Shown piece by piece: positions 20,645 to 32,746 of a stretch of DNA of 64,000 nucleotides. The notes under the pieces were generated by a model. It was not told the DNA's origin, made no database searches, and saw nothing but the letters and a program-made list of their open reading frames with translations. Made by a program: the position numbers and the translations under genes. This stretch comes from Anaeramoeba flamelloides (lineage: Eukaryota > Metamonada > Anaeramoebidae). The first letter of the stretch is position 1, and each line of letters opens with the position of its first letter. Location of the stretch: positions 19,034,001-19,098,000 of the forward strand of contig JANTQA010000047.1 of the NCBI GenBank assembly GCA_027625915.1, given 5' to 3'.

Positions 20645-23600
20645 CAATTCGTCTTTTTCTTTTTTTCAAATTGAAATGATACAGTTTGGGATTCAGTGAA
20701 AAAAAAGAAAAATGAAATATAAATCATTATACTTTTAATTTTTTGTTGTTTATTTGAATATCACTTTTAGAATCTTGATAGAGGATGGTTTTTGTTTAAC
20801 GTTTTCTTGAAGATCAAGCTGAAGAAAATCAATAATACTGTTAATTGAATAATAAAACGAAAAAAATTTTCAATTAGCTTTATATAAAAATCATATATTT
20901 CAAGAATTAATATAAAACAATCAAAAGTTACCAATTCTAAACGGGAAATTTATAATTTAAGTTTCTTTTGTGTATTAAAAAAATGTAAGTTTTACATGAT
21001 TTATAAAATCTTTTTTTGGAAAACTAAATGAAAAAATTATTCCCTTTATTTTTTAATCAATAGGAAGATTAGTTTATGGTTTCTAAGATTCTTTATTTAT
21101 TTTGTAACTTTTTGGCATCAAACATTTTTCATACTTTAATTTTTACTTTTTTTTATTTATAATAGTAATTTAATTTTGGAACTTAGTAATCTGACAAAAA
21201 GAAAATTCCAGTATACAGAAGAAAAATTTCTTCCATGAATTGTTGAAAAATTCATCAAAATAACAAATTTAAAACAAATAATAATGATCAATCTAAAGAA
21301 ATGATCTAAAATTTTTTTTTCACTTTTTTTTAATGAAACATTTTATTTATTTATCGATAATATAACTTTGTAAATTACTTGATTTTCAAGTTTTTTGTCG
21401 AAAAGAAATACTTAGAAAGTATATGTTTGAAGGATTCAAAAAACATAAACTTGAAAGAAAAATTTTTTCATAATGTTTAGAATTTTTATATTTTAACAGA
21501 AAAAGTTTCAGGATTATCTCAATAAAGCTACTTTAAGTGCAAGTATGTAAAGCCATTGTGAAATTATTTTACTTTATCTCAGAAGAATCAGAAGAACTGT
21601 TTTTGGATAATCCTTTCAAAATTTATTTTTTTTTTAGGGTTATTTTTTAGTGGTGAAGATGGAACAAAATTCACCAAAATCGTAAATTAATAATTTCAGA
21701 ACAAAGATTAATATATCTCTTTTTCATATTCTGGTTTGTAAAAAAAAAAAACAGGCTGAAAATCAATTAAAGCAAGATAAATTGTTAAACTGATGATATT
21801 AGTAACAATATAAAAAAAAAAAAAAAATTACTAAAGTAATTTATATACAACAAAAAAATAGGAGAATAAAATGTTTTTTTTTTTTTTTTAAATTGTAAAT
21901 GATTCAGTATCCCACTTAATCCGGTTTCTAAACGTTTTTTCTATTAATAGTACCCAATTTTTTATTTCAATGTCGTTGATTTTTTATATTTGACATTTAA
22001 AGATTATAGAAGAAATAAGTAGAATAATACACATCAAAGAATAGTTGATATCCACCTGAAGATAAAAAAAAATAAATCAATGAATTTTCTTAATAATTAA
22101 ATAATTAAAATATTTAGTAGTCTATTGAGAAAAAATAAAAATGTTAAATTTAATCTTCTCCTATTAAAGATCTAATAAAATTACTATAGAAATCAATATA
22201 AGATTTCTCTTCAATCATTTACACCGTTTCAATAATATTAGAATAACACCTTTTTAAGAAGTGAGTTTAAATTTTGAAAAGAAAAAATTCCAATTGAAAT
22301 ATTTGAGCTAAAAAAAAATTGAAAAATAGAAAAAAAGCAAAAATTTGAAAAAATGATTTCTTTTTGAAATTTATTAAATAATTTTTTTTTTTTTTTTTTC
22401 TAATATCCATTCAAATAATTTAAACACTTGTAATTTACTTATCATAACTCAGTCCCTTTAACTGGAAAATGGTTTATTAAAATTATTAAATCTAATTTAG
22501 ATATCAAGTCTGGTAAAACAGTGAAACGGGGGGGGGTAAATGGTATTATAAAAGTCGGTAGTTAAAATAAAACTTCCCTTGTTGTGGTATAAGATTGTAT
22601 TACTAGATAGGTTGATATGTGTACTAAAAATTAATCTTTTGTGATCTGTTGATAACATTTTAATTTATCCCTTTTTGTTTTTCATGTTTCATACTAATTT
22701 TTTTCCTTAAAAAAAGATGAAATGTTCAATTTTTTTTTTTTTTCTCTTTTAATTTTTCTCTTAAAAACAAGTTACAACAAGGACATTAATAAACAAAATT
22801 TCAAAATACCTACGCACACACTAATATGTTCTTTACAATATTATTTATAATAATAGTAATAACAGCCTAAATAATAGTAATAACCATAACACCATGATAT
22901 GTGTAGTAGCAGCAATAGGAATAATAACAAATGATCAAGTTAAAAATAACCAATGAATCAAGTTAAAAATAATAAATTAACTAAAATTCAAAAATTTCCA
23001 CATAGCTAAAACGTTCTAAACAATCAAAATAATACAATTTCATTCAAATTGAAGATAATTTTGATTTTTGTAAAATATGAAAAGTTTTTTTTCATCTTTT
23101 AGTTTTTGTTTTCATTTCATTGTTTGAATTATGTAATTTGTTTGATCAAAATTTTTTTGAACAATTGATATTATGCTAAAGTCAAGTTTTTACAAATAGA
23201 AGAACTCTTATAAAAGTAGTTGGGAGTATCTAACCTTTGATCGATCAATATTTCAAATAGAAGTTCAACAAATTTTCCAATGTATTTTTTTGTTTTGCTC
23301 TCTCGAATATTTTTAACACATCTATGATTTATTTGTATTGATAATTATTTATTTATTGTTTTGTGAGTATCGTAATTTCTAAAGAAGTGTGAATATTTCA
23401 ATTAGTGAATGGTTCTTGTTTGGTAAATCTTCTTGAATTGATTAAATAAGTTTTTTTTAACTTCAAAAATTGAATTCTGGTGTGTTAAACATTTTGAATT
23501 GGTGTTTAGATCAAAAACTATAGATAACTACAACTCTATAATAATCACAACAATAGCAATGATAATAATCATCAATGTTGTTTAAATATCAGAAAATGTT

Positions 23601-23739
23601 ATAAAAACCAAGATTTTAATCAGTATTATCATGTCTTTCATTTTTTTTTACATTTTAATTGAATAAATCATATTCCATTTTTATATTTTATAATTTTTTT
23701 TCACTTTTTTTATGATTTTTCTTACTATTAAATATTTAA

Positions 23740-23941
23740 TACAGTCAGTTTCACTTTTAAGGCACAAACTTTCAACGAAATTTAAGGCACTATAAAAATC
23801 TCAAATTAAGGTACAAAATTCAGATTCTAGTAAAATAACTTGTAAAAAAAAATAATTAAAAATTTTTTGCCTTAATTTGAGAGTTTTATGTGCCTTAAAT
23901 TTTGTTGAAAGTTTGTGCCTTAAAAGTGAAACTGACTATAT
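23740..23941. mobile_element. Palindromic 200-bp MITE (CAGTCAGTTTCAC family), copy 2
   Basis: TACAGTCAGTTTCACTTTTA at the left and AAGTGAAACTGACTATA at the right. The arms carry GGCACAAACTTTCAACGAAA and its complement. It closely matches copies 3 and 4, so it is younger-looking than copies 1 and 5. Confidence 0.85.
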
Positions 23942-25879
23942 ACCCATTTATTCTAATTTTGATACCTTTTTTCAAATCAATTCATTTGAGAATATTTGTT
24001 TATTTTCAATGTGTTTCAAAAATATTTTTGAATTTTTTGTTTTTATCAAACTGGTAAAAAATGTTTTTATCGGTATATTTTAATACATTATAATTTTATT
24101 TTAATTAAAAGCTATTTTACAATAAAAATAGTTTTTCTTATTTTTATTCTAAACTTGGATTTCAATTCAAAGAGTTGATGTGGTTAACAAAAAAAAATAA
24201 TTCAAATATAATCGATTTGATAAAAATTGTTAAAAAAGAAAATCAAAAAGAAAAAAAATCCAATAAAAGTTTTCGGTAATGATTTCCTTTGGTATTTAAT
24301 TTTTTTCAGTTTCAGAATAAAGTTCATTTTTTTTTTTTTTTTTTATCGAAAATTTTTTGAAAATTATAAAAAAATAATCAAGAAAAATACAATAAATGGT
24401 CATACCACCATGTGCGCGTGTACCGTGCGAGTTTTAAGCATAAAATATTAATTTTTGCTTTATTTGACAAAAATTAAACTTTAAAAAAAAAAATAACTTG
24501 TGTAATAGTTACCATAAATTTTTTTTTTTTTTTTTCAAATCAAAAAGTTTAGGTTCAATATGTTTTACTTATAAACTAAAAATTATTGAGAAGGGTAATT
24601 TTCTAATTTTGCTTGTTTTTTTTTTTTTTAGATTAAAATTGAAGTGGCTACTTTCTGAGAATTTTTTTACCAGTCTTGAATAGATTCGTTTATTATTAAA
24701 AAATTTTTAAAATCATATTCGATGAATTAAATAAGTTCAAGAAGCTATCAGTCATTTTTCCGATCTAATTTTTAATAGAGAAATTTTTAATTGACCAGTC
24801 ATTATATCATTTAAGAGTGTTGAAAAATAACAATTATATGGTGTTTTGGTTAATTTTCTTCTTCTTGGTATAACTATTTTATAAAAAGATAGGGCTTTTT
24901 TTCAGCTTTTTTTTTTAATTTTATATTTTAAAAAAATGAAAAGGTTTCCACAATTAAACTTTTTATAAGTTTTCTATTTTACAAAAGATGGAGATTCAAT
25001 CTTTAAATTTGTTGAAGGGGTTGGGGTGAGAAGAAATGTTCGTAAAAAAAAATAATAAAAATCGCTTTATTAGAACAGAAAACTTTAAAAGGGGTTTTAA
25101 TTCGCGAAATTTAAAATAAAAGAAAAAGTGTAGACTTGATTAAAATAGAAAACTTTAAAAATGTTTTGATACCAAAACCACAAAAAAAATTCATCACTTT
25201 TTTAAATAAAATTAATCCTTTTTGAAATTTTTCAATTCAATTTTCAATAATTATTTGATGAAATGATTTTCTCAGATGGGATAATTTATTTAGATACATA
25301 ATACGAAGAACAATTAGAAGACAAATAAACTATTTTAGACTCTCATTTCAAATTTCATAAATGAATTTATTTACTGGTATTGAAAATTTAAAAGGATTTG
25401 TATTTCTATCAGTTATCTTTTTTTCATATCGATAAATATCTTTCATTTAAGACTCTTTGTTCCTTCAATCTATATCAATACTGAATGTGAAAAGGAGATA
25501 AATAAAAAAATAGATATATACATAAAATAATCTAATTCTTTGAAAATTCGATTTTAAAAAAAAAATATGGAAAATGAAGTGAAAATTTTTTTCCCATTTA
25601 TTCTTCAAATAACTGTATTTCAAATTCGTATTTTTTTTTTAATTGTAGTTGTTCGGATGAAAAAATGGAATAACCTCGCCAAACCAATTGAAACCGGGAT
25701 GTTGGGTATTTAATTAAGCCCAATTTTCTTCAACCTTTGAGATAATATTTTTATTTTTATGATTTGAATCTATGTTACAAATAAGTATTGGTTGTCCAAT
25801 ACAATTTGAATTGGAATGGATAAATTTTTGATTTGATAATACTTGTCTAATAAAAAGAAGGGTTTCTTGTTGATTTTTA

Positions 25880-26081
25880 TACAGTCAGTTTCACTTTTAA
25901 GGCACAAACTTTCAACGAAATTTAAGGCACAAAAAAATCTCAAATTAAGGCACAAAATTTGCAATTTTTTTTTTTACAATTTATTTTTACTAGAATTTGA
26001 ATTTTGTGCTTTAATTTGAGATTTTTTTTTGTGCCTTAAATTTCGTTGAAAGTTTGTGCTTTAAAAGTGAAACTGACTGTA
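25880..26081. mobile_element. Palindromic 200-bp MITE (CAGTCAGTTTCAC family), copy 3
   Basis: TACAGTCAGTTTCACTTTTA to AAAGTGAAACTGACTGTA. The internal fold-back carries TAAGGCACAAAATTTG and its complement. Flanking TA on both sides fits a TA target duplication. Confidence 0.88.
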
Positions 26082-26289
26082 TGACCTAAATCGCATATCA
26101 AAGGCTGTTTTGTGGATTCCAATCTGATTGTCAAATTTTGCCAAAAGTGCTTCTTTTGATCTTGGATCCCGAAAGAGAAAAAAGTAGTTAAGGGTAGATT
26201 GATTACTGTGAAAAATAATTTTCGGAAATTAACAAAAAAAATTTTTGTAATTTTTATAAGTGGCCTCATAACAATCAAAAACTATCAAG

Positions 26290-27540
26290 CAAAATTTGAG
26301 GCACAATCGATCTCCAAAAATGAACAATCAAAAAAGGGTATATTTTTAGAAAAAAGTGCGAAAGATAGACACTCAATTTCCAATTATAATGGTTAGAATA
26401 TATAATTTTGAAAACAACAGGGTTTGTTTCGAAGTGTTGATCTTTGGTACTTTTTGAGATCTCGATGATTTTTTTTTTTCATTTTTTTCTATTCTTAAAT
26501 GAGTCTTATTAATCTCAAGAATGTTATAAATTCCTTACTTTACCAAATATTGAGAGAGTTGCAGAATAACCACAAATTAGATTAAATTGATTGAAATCAA
26601 CATAATGCTTTTAAAAGACAATTTTTTTTAAGGGACTAGTCCCTATTATTTTTTTTGACAATTTTTAAATAAGGGTTTCTTATAGAGAAATATATTTAAT
26701 ATTAAAAATATCAAAGGGTCTATCAAATCTAAGGAATTGACAAAAAATTTTCTTTATCTCTATTAAATTTAGGTAAATAAATTTAAGAGGGATTGGTCCC
26801 TTAAATTGAAGAAATTTAACTCTTTGGAAATATAAAATAAGAAATAAGTACAGTTTGTTCAATAACCCGTGTTTGCTGATATGTTGATTTTTCCTGTGCC
26901 TTAAAATGACACAGGACTGTAAATAAATGTTTTCTCAATCAATATTGTTGTTTTTGGTTTTCTTTAGAACTGTTGGGTTTTTTATAAAATATTGGTTTGA
27001 AATTTTACTTTGTGTTTCAAACCAAAGTTTACGAGAGATTCCATCAGCTTTCTTCCCATGACTTTAATAAGAACTTTTTTTTTAATCAATCTTTTAAAAA
27101 AATCATTTTTCACAAAATTTCATGTTCCAAATGAAAAACCATGTTACATTTTTTTTCCAAAATGGTAAATTACAATCTCAAGTCTCCGACATGCACTTCA
27201 AAACGTTTCTTCAAAAATCACAATTATTTCCGACACACAGCATATTAAATAAGAAAAACAACAATTAATTCCTTTGAAAAATAGTAAAATACCGAAACAC
27301 GGGTTATTGAACATACTGTGATTTTTTTTTTTAAAATTTGATTTTTTTGGAATTGAACAAGCCTTTTCAACTTTTTTTTTTATAATTGAATTTTTTGCCA
27401 ATGAGATCCTCTCGAAAAATATTTTTTTTGTTATTTGAATTTTGTCAATCAAAAGAAGCGCAATTTCCAAATAGTCTTTTAGGTTTCAAGTCACTCCTTG
27501 AGTATGGTGAAAATTCACGAGATTGACTAGACCCTTAAAT
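26290..27540. repeat. Long dispersed repeat, copy 2 (interrupted)
   Basis: It matches 13070-13930 at both ends: GACACTCAATTTCCAATT and TTTACCAAATAT blocks on the left, and AAAAGAAGCGCAA with CTCCTTGAGTATGGT on the right. The extra length is explained by an inverted-repeat element at 26851-27318 and further unmatched sequence before it. Confidence 0.65.
26851..27318. mobile_element. 468-bp TIR element inserted in a dispersed repeat
   Basis: The ends CAGTTTGTTCAATAACCCGT and (read back) CAGTATGTTCAATAACCCGT form about 24-bp terminal inverted repeats, with TA on the left side. The inner part includes CTGTGCCTTAAAATGACACA, reminiscent of the 200-bp MITE ends, and otherwise AT-rich non-coding DNA. 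Confidence 0.75.
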
Positions 27541-27692
27541 TAATGTTCTTTGTTGTATTCTGTTTATTTTTCTTTTTTTATTCAACAGGATGAACAAACA
27601 CAACAACTCACCTTTAATTTATATTTGTTCAGGCTACACATTACAACAAGAAATTTTTTTGTTTGTTCTTTTCATTGGCAATAATGATCATA

Positions 27693-27860
27693 TACTGGTA
27701 TTTGAATTACAAATGGGAAAGAATATTCACTTCCTTTTCCAAATTTTTTTTTTATAAATAGAGTTCTCAAAGAAGTAGGTTGTAATTTGTCGCTTTGTTT
27801 TGAAAAAGGAAATTGAAAATGAAGTGAAAATTTTTCCCATTTAAAACTCAAATACCAGTA
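27693..27860. mobile_element. 168-bp MITE (TACTGGTATTTGAA family), copy 1
   Basis: Left TACTGGTATTTGAATTACAA, right ACTCAAATACCAGTA. The interior folds back through TTCACTTC(C/A)TTTTCC. A second copy is at 28536-28702, and a worn half or relative appears near 25575-25615 and 36655-36835. Confidence 0.75.
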
Positions 27861-28535
27861 GAGCTTTAGAATTCATTTGGTTGTTTGTTACTTTCACCAA
27901 GACCAACTTCTACTTTGGTGCACAATAAGGTTATGTATGTGGTTATTAAAATACAACTCTTAAGTTCAAGTAGTTTATAAAAATAAGTTTCTTCTACCCA
28001 AAACCCCTCTAATTTGTTTTCTTTTTTTGCTTATCCCTTTTTTTTCATTTGTAGCTTTTTGTTCTTCTTTTTAAATTTAATAGAACTCTTTGTTCTCCAT
28101 GAGTTCTTTTGTTTGCTTTGTGGTTTTGATAAAAAAAGATCTCTTTAAAAAATTAACAAGTAAAATTTTTAAAAGATCAGATAATGAAAAAAAATAAAAA
28201 TCGATTTATTAGTGGTTCTACATAAAATCTCAAGACATTTATAAAGCTTCCCTGAAATGCAGAGAACTATCAAAGTTTGACCAATCTTTTAAAAGTGTGA
28301 ACAGTTTGTAAAAGTTCGTCTTTTGTTTTCATGATTATTTTTTATAAAATACCCAATTTAAAGAAACACCATAAAACTCTCCAATGGATTAATTTCTTAA
28401 ACCCTCAGAATTCTGAAAAATATTAAATCTTGGATAAATTAACATTGAAAAGACTTCTTGATGAAAAAAATTACAGTATAAAACTCAAATTAGCTTTTTG
28501 TTGAAATGTTATTCTAATAAAGAGGTGAAATGTAT

Positions 28536-28702
28536 TACTGGTATTTGAATTACAAATGGGAAATTTTTTCACTTGGTTTACAATTTCCTTTTTGTCACAA
28601 AGTCTCCAATTTACAACCTACTTCTTTAGGAAACTCTGTTTGTAAAGGAAATATTTGGAAAAGGAAGTGAAAATAGTTTCCTATTTCTAATTTAAATACT
28701 AA
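28536..28702. mobile_element. 167-bp MITE (TACTGGTATTTGAA family), copy 2
   Basis: It starts TACTGGTATTTGAATTACAA and ends TTTAAATACTAATA. It shares GGTTGTAAATTGGAGAC-type sequence (in complement) and GGAAAAGGAAGTGAAAAT with copy 1. The two copies lie 0.7 kb apart; the central part appears inverted relative to copy 1. Confidence 0.7.
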
Positions 28703-30044
28703 TAAGATCAATCACAAAATTTGAAGATAATTTCTTTTGGGGGTTATCTCCCCCAATAATATTGTTGAGAGTTAAGGATGTTAATAATCAACCAATTGCC
28801 TGATGAACTGTTTTTTGAAGTTCTTAGTTTTTTATTTTTCAAAATCTTTATTTTCGACTCAAGTCCATCAGACTTTTATAAAAAGTTTGATCAAAAAATT
28901 TCGAGACTATTTTAAAAATAGGGTTTGGTAACGCATACCAATACTTTACTAGAAACTTTAGGAAACTTTTTTACTCCACTTTTTCTCAGTCACTTTTTAC
29001 AACAGAAATATTTGAATTCAGAATTAACAACAACTATTAATTGATCAAAATTAATTACTCCTGTTTTAATATGAACTTTAAGTGTTTAGATCCCTGGGTT
29101 TTTTTTTTAATTGGATTTTTATATTTTTGGAGAAATAAATTGTTAAAGATCAAAAAAACAGGTTTTATTGGTTTTTATCCTCAGTTTTTTTTATGCATTT
29201 GTATCTGATGGAAAAAAGGGTAAAGTAACAAACAGTTTAAGACAATACAGTCAGTCCTTGTCTTCAAAAACACAAATCAAAGAAGAGAGTTTTAATATCC
29301 TAAAATCTTTGGAAAACTTTAATTTTATTAAAATTAAATATAAACCTCACACAAATAAAAAATACATTGACAAAGAAAAAAAAAAAAAAAACCAACTCTC
29401 CACACCCAGGGTCTTTTATTTTTTAAGAAAATCTTGCAAATTTCTCAAGATTTTTTTCGAAATTACTTATCAAATATTTTTCTAAAAATTTATTTTTTTT
29501 TATGGAATATTAAGAAAAGTACAAACTTTATTCAACTTTAAAGTTTATAAATTAATTAAACACCCCGTGAGTGACTGTTTTTTCTCATTTAGTTGTCAAT
29601 AATCTCTCTATTTAATTATTTTTTTTTAAATAGTTTTTTTTCTTGTTTTTTTCCAAATAAACCAATATTTTTCCGATTTATTTTTACAAAATTGATTTCT
29701 AAATCAAAATATTTATTCAAAAATTTCAAGAAGAGACATTATTTGCTAACAAGAGGATCATTTAAAATAATAGAATTTTGGAAACAAGGAATTTTATTTT
29801 TCCCAAAATTTCAACAAAAGAAAATTTGAAAAGAAAAGATCGACTTAAAATTAACAATTTAACAATCAAAAACAATTGTTGTTTGGAACTTTTTTGTAAG
29901 AAATTTTAAATACGTTAAAAATTTTATCGATGTCTTTCAATTGGAAAAAAAAAAAAAAAAAAAACATAAAATTTAATCCGTTAAATCTTTTTTTAGAAAA
30001 TTTCCAAGATTTTAGACAACAAAAACAACCAATAATGGTTACGA

Positions 30045-30287
30045 GTAAGCGATTTTTTAGATTAAAAAATTCCTGATTAACGAAAATAGTTATTTTATTT
30101 GAATAAAAAATACAAGTACCGTAATCATTTTTTTTAAAATAACAAATTTCAAATGTAACTATTTTTTACTTTTTATTTTTTCTTTTTTCTTTTGATTTTA
30201 AAACCTCTATTGAACTAACAAATGTTTTCTTTAATGATTCTTATCCACTATCGATCATATTCTATTTAATGTATTATTTTCTCATAG
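30045..30287 (+). promoter_or_regulatory. Possible 5'-UTR intron of the HMG gene
   Basis: A GTAAGC donor at 30045 and a TTTTCTCATAG acceptor ending at 30287 flank 243 nt of T-rich sequence directly before the HMG start. If spliced, an upstream ATG at 30035 would give the mini-frame MVTNY whose TAA touches the HMG ATG (TAAATG). This rests on splice signals alone. Confidence 0.35.
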
Positions 30288-30295
30288 ATTACTAA

Positions 30296-30853
30296 ATGTC
30301 ATTCAACAAGGACAAACCAAAAAAAAACAGAAACGCATGGACTTTTTACTGCATGGAAATGAGACCAAAGGTACAAAAGAAGAACCCAGATCTCAATTTC
30401 AGAGAAGTCTCCAAAAAAGTTAACGAAGACTGGAAAGAACTTTCTGAAAAAGCCCAAAAGAAATGGGTTAAGGAAGCAGCTGAGGACAAAAAAAGATATG
30501 AAAAGGAATTGAAAAAATGGCAAGATGAACAAACCTCAGAATCCTCTGAAGAAGAACTTACAAGAACAAGATACAACGGAAGAAAGAAACCAATCCCAAA
30601 ACCTGTTGGAGCCAGAAACGTTTACCAATTCTTTATGATGGAAAAAAAGAAAGAACTTAAAAAATCAAACCCAGACATGGGCTCTAAAAAAGTTAACAAA
30701 AAAGTTTCCAAAGCCTGGAAATCTATTTCTGAGAAAAACAAGAAAAAATTTGAAAAAATGGCCAAAGAAGACAAGAAAAGATACGAAAAAGAGTGGAAAC
30801 AATACGAAAAAAATAGACCAAAAAGTAGCTCAGAAGAATCTTCCTCTGATTAA
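30296..30853 (+). CDS. Two-box HMG protein (HMGB-like)
   Basis: Non-sequence-specific DNA-bending chromatin protein of the HMGB type (family role), nuclear. It is 185 residues, single exon, and ends TAA. Box 1 spans about residues 7-76 (NRNAWTFYCMEMRPKVQKKN, then NEDWKELSEKAQKKW and KKRYEKELKKW). Box 2 spans about 98-170 (GARNVYQFFMMEKKKELKKS, then SKAWKSISEKNKKKF and KKRYEKEWKQY). The boxes are joined by an acidic Ser/Glu linker (TSESSEEE), and the protein ends in a short SSSEESSSD tail. The layout A box-B box-acidic tail is the HMGB arrangement, though the tail is shorter than in vertebrates. Both boxes keep the aromatic and Trp positions (W47 and W141). The coding sequence is clearly G/C-richer than its flanks. 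Confidence 0.92.
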   Translation: MSFNKDKPKKNRNAWTFYCMEMRPKVQKKNPDLNFREVSKKVNEDWKELSEKAQKKWVKEAAEDKKRYEKELKKWQDEQTSESSEEELTRTRYNGRKKPIPKPVGARNVYQFFMMEKKKELKKSNPDMGSKKVNKKVSKAWKSISEKNKKKFEKMAKEDKKRYEKEWKQYEKNRPKSSSEESSSD

Positions 30854-31839
30854 ATCTATATGATTTTTATTTGTTTTTTTTTTTTTGCTTATTAGGAAAC
30901 AGATCTTTTTGGTTTTTAATAATCTTTATTCTCTTTACAATTTCTTTACTTTTTTTTATTTTTAATAGGAAGAGAAAAAGATAATTTTTAAAATTTTTTT
31001 TCTTCTTGTTAATAGGCTGCTTTAAATATTACAAAAAAGAATTAACCTTCACTCCCAATAAATAAGAAATAAAAAAAAAAACCTTTTCAAATTCATTTTA
31101 TTTTTTGTTTTTTATTTTAATCTTTTAGTTTAACCTTCCAAGAAAAAAAAATGTCAAATCTCTTTTATGGGTAAAATAGTTTTAAGGGAGTAGTATTTTT
31201 TAAAAATATAATCAAATCTTCTTAAAGGATTAGATTCTACCAAGGAGAAGCCTAGGATTAAAGTAAGTTGTGATTGGGTTTAATCACATTAGTGCTACAT
31301 GTTCATATTTCTCTAAAAAATATCGATGAGTCAAATAGTTCTAAATGCTTATGTTCTCGATTAAAAATGATCCCAGTATTAGATAAAAAAAATTCAAAGA
31401 ATTTCAGAAAAAAAGTTAAATTTTTGAGATTAAATATAAAGGTTGCATTATCAAAATTAAGACTTAAAAAGTTGCGAAATATCTTTCTTAAATTTGAAGA
31501 GAAATTTAGATTAGTCATAAAAAAATACAATTTGTTTAAAAAAATAAAATAATTCACTTATAGATTGTTTTTTTTTTTAGAAATTTTTTTTTGAAATTTT
31601 AGAAATATCATTATTTGTTGATTGATTTATTTATTTAGAGAAAGGAAAAATTAAAGAAAATTTATCAAATAAAAAAAAGAGAAGAAGAAAAATAATTAAA
31701 ATATGTATAAAAAATAATATAATCAATTTTGCAACCAAATAGAAACGGTCCACTGTGGTTAAGTTTTGTGGGATTTGAAAGAATTGAGTAAAACCCTTGT
31801 TTTTCTCTATTCTTTTGAATTCTGGAAAACCACCATTAG

Positions 31840-32060
31840 CTTTTTTAGAGTTTTCTATTTATTTGGAAAAATCAATATAGTTTCGTTAGGTTTTTTTTAC
31901 TTTTGGAAATAAACCGAAAATTTATTAAAATTTTCTGTTTATTTCAAAAAGCAAAAAAAACATAGAACACTTCACAAATAAAATAGAACCCCACAGAAAA
32001 ACATAGAACACCTTATAAATGAAATAGAAAACCCCGTGAAAACCTAAGCACTCGGTGGCA
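31840..32060. repeat. Block related to the inverted satellite at 857-1310
   Basis: Contains TTTCTATTTATTTGGAAAAA, CGTTAGGTTTTTTTTAC, AAAACATAGAACACCTTA and CCTAAGCACTCGGTGGCACC, each echoing the 0.9-1.3 kb array. Preceding DNA (CTCTATTCTTTTGAATTCTG near 31806) recurs in complement near 42920. Confidence 0.6.
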
Positions 32061-32207
32061 CCTGACTGAACGTCCCCAAAATACAACGGGGGGGGGGGGT
32101 AAAACAAGTTAGAACGATTATCGATTATGGATAAAAACCCACATCATGTGATTAATAATTTATATCCCACGACTCTCTAAATTTTATAATTATATTGGAA
32201 ATACAAT

Positions 32208-32746
32208 TAAACTCTAATTCAAAATTTTTAACAGACAAAAAATTCAATTTTTGAAAAAAAAATCTTACATAAATAATCTAAGAAAAAAAAACCAAACTAG
32301 AACCATTCACTAGTTGAATTGATAACAATTCTTTATGAAATATAATACTCAGAAAAAAAAAAAAAAAAAATAATCTATACAAATAAATTATTGAGGTGTT
32401 AAAAATTTTTGCAAGAGCAGAATAAAAAAATGTATTGCTAAATTTGTTGAAATTTTATTAGGATATTGATCAACCAAATTCAAGGAACGATTAACTAATT
32501 TTTATTTGAGTTCTTCTATTTAAAAAAAACCCAACTTTATCAGAATATCAGACGTTTTAAAAAACCACCCCTCAACTGAAATATGTTACGTAATTCAAAA
32601 AATGAAATGAATATAAAAAACAAAAAGTTAAAAAATGATTTTCATATTTTTCAAAAATCAAAATTATCTCCAATTTGAAGGAAATTGTATTATTGTGATT
32701 CTTTAAACATTTTCAACCCCATGGGGTAATTCAAATTTGAGTTTAA
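32208..32746. mobile_element. MITE of the 545-bp family, copy 2
   Basis: Starts TTAAACTCTAATTCAAAATT and ends GGTAATTCAAATTTGAGTTT. Internal landmarks GTTACGTAATTCAAAAAATG and AAATTATCTCCAATTTGAAG match the other copies. Its ends belong to the AATTCAAAATTTTTAACA subfamily rather than the GGACAC subfamily. Confidence 0.7.

Larger units (their letters stand above)
20645..30295. other. 9.6-kb gene-poor interval full of repeats
   Basis: No convincing exon was found between the Spt20-like start and the HMG start. It contains MITE copies (23740-23941, 25880-26081), the second copy of the long dispersed repeat (26290-27540) interrupted by an inverted-repeat element (26851-27318), two copies of the TACTGGTATTTGAA element (27693-27860, 28536-28702), a run of nine G (about 22528-22536) and poly(A/T) runs. 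A plus-strand patch at about 28210-28290 reads KASLKCRELSKFDQSFKSVN in one frame but is followed by many stops. Open frames at 29168-29485 and 29593-29829 are Lys/Phe-rich and look fortuitous. Confidence 0.5.

Noticed and set aside
29168-29485. Plus-strand open frame of 105 codons, possibly an exon after TCCTCAG
   Set aside because: No recognisable motif and no matching upstream donor; kept only as a note in the interval entry.
31274-31552. Plus-strand open frame of 92 codons
   Set aside because: Lys/Leu-rich, no domain; about one or two frames this long are expected by chance at this composition.
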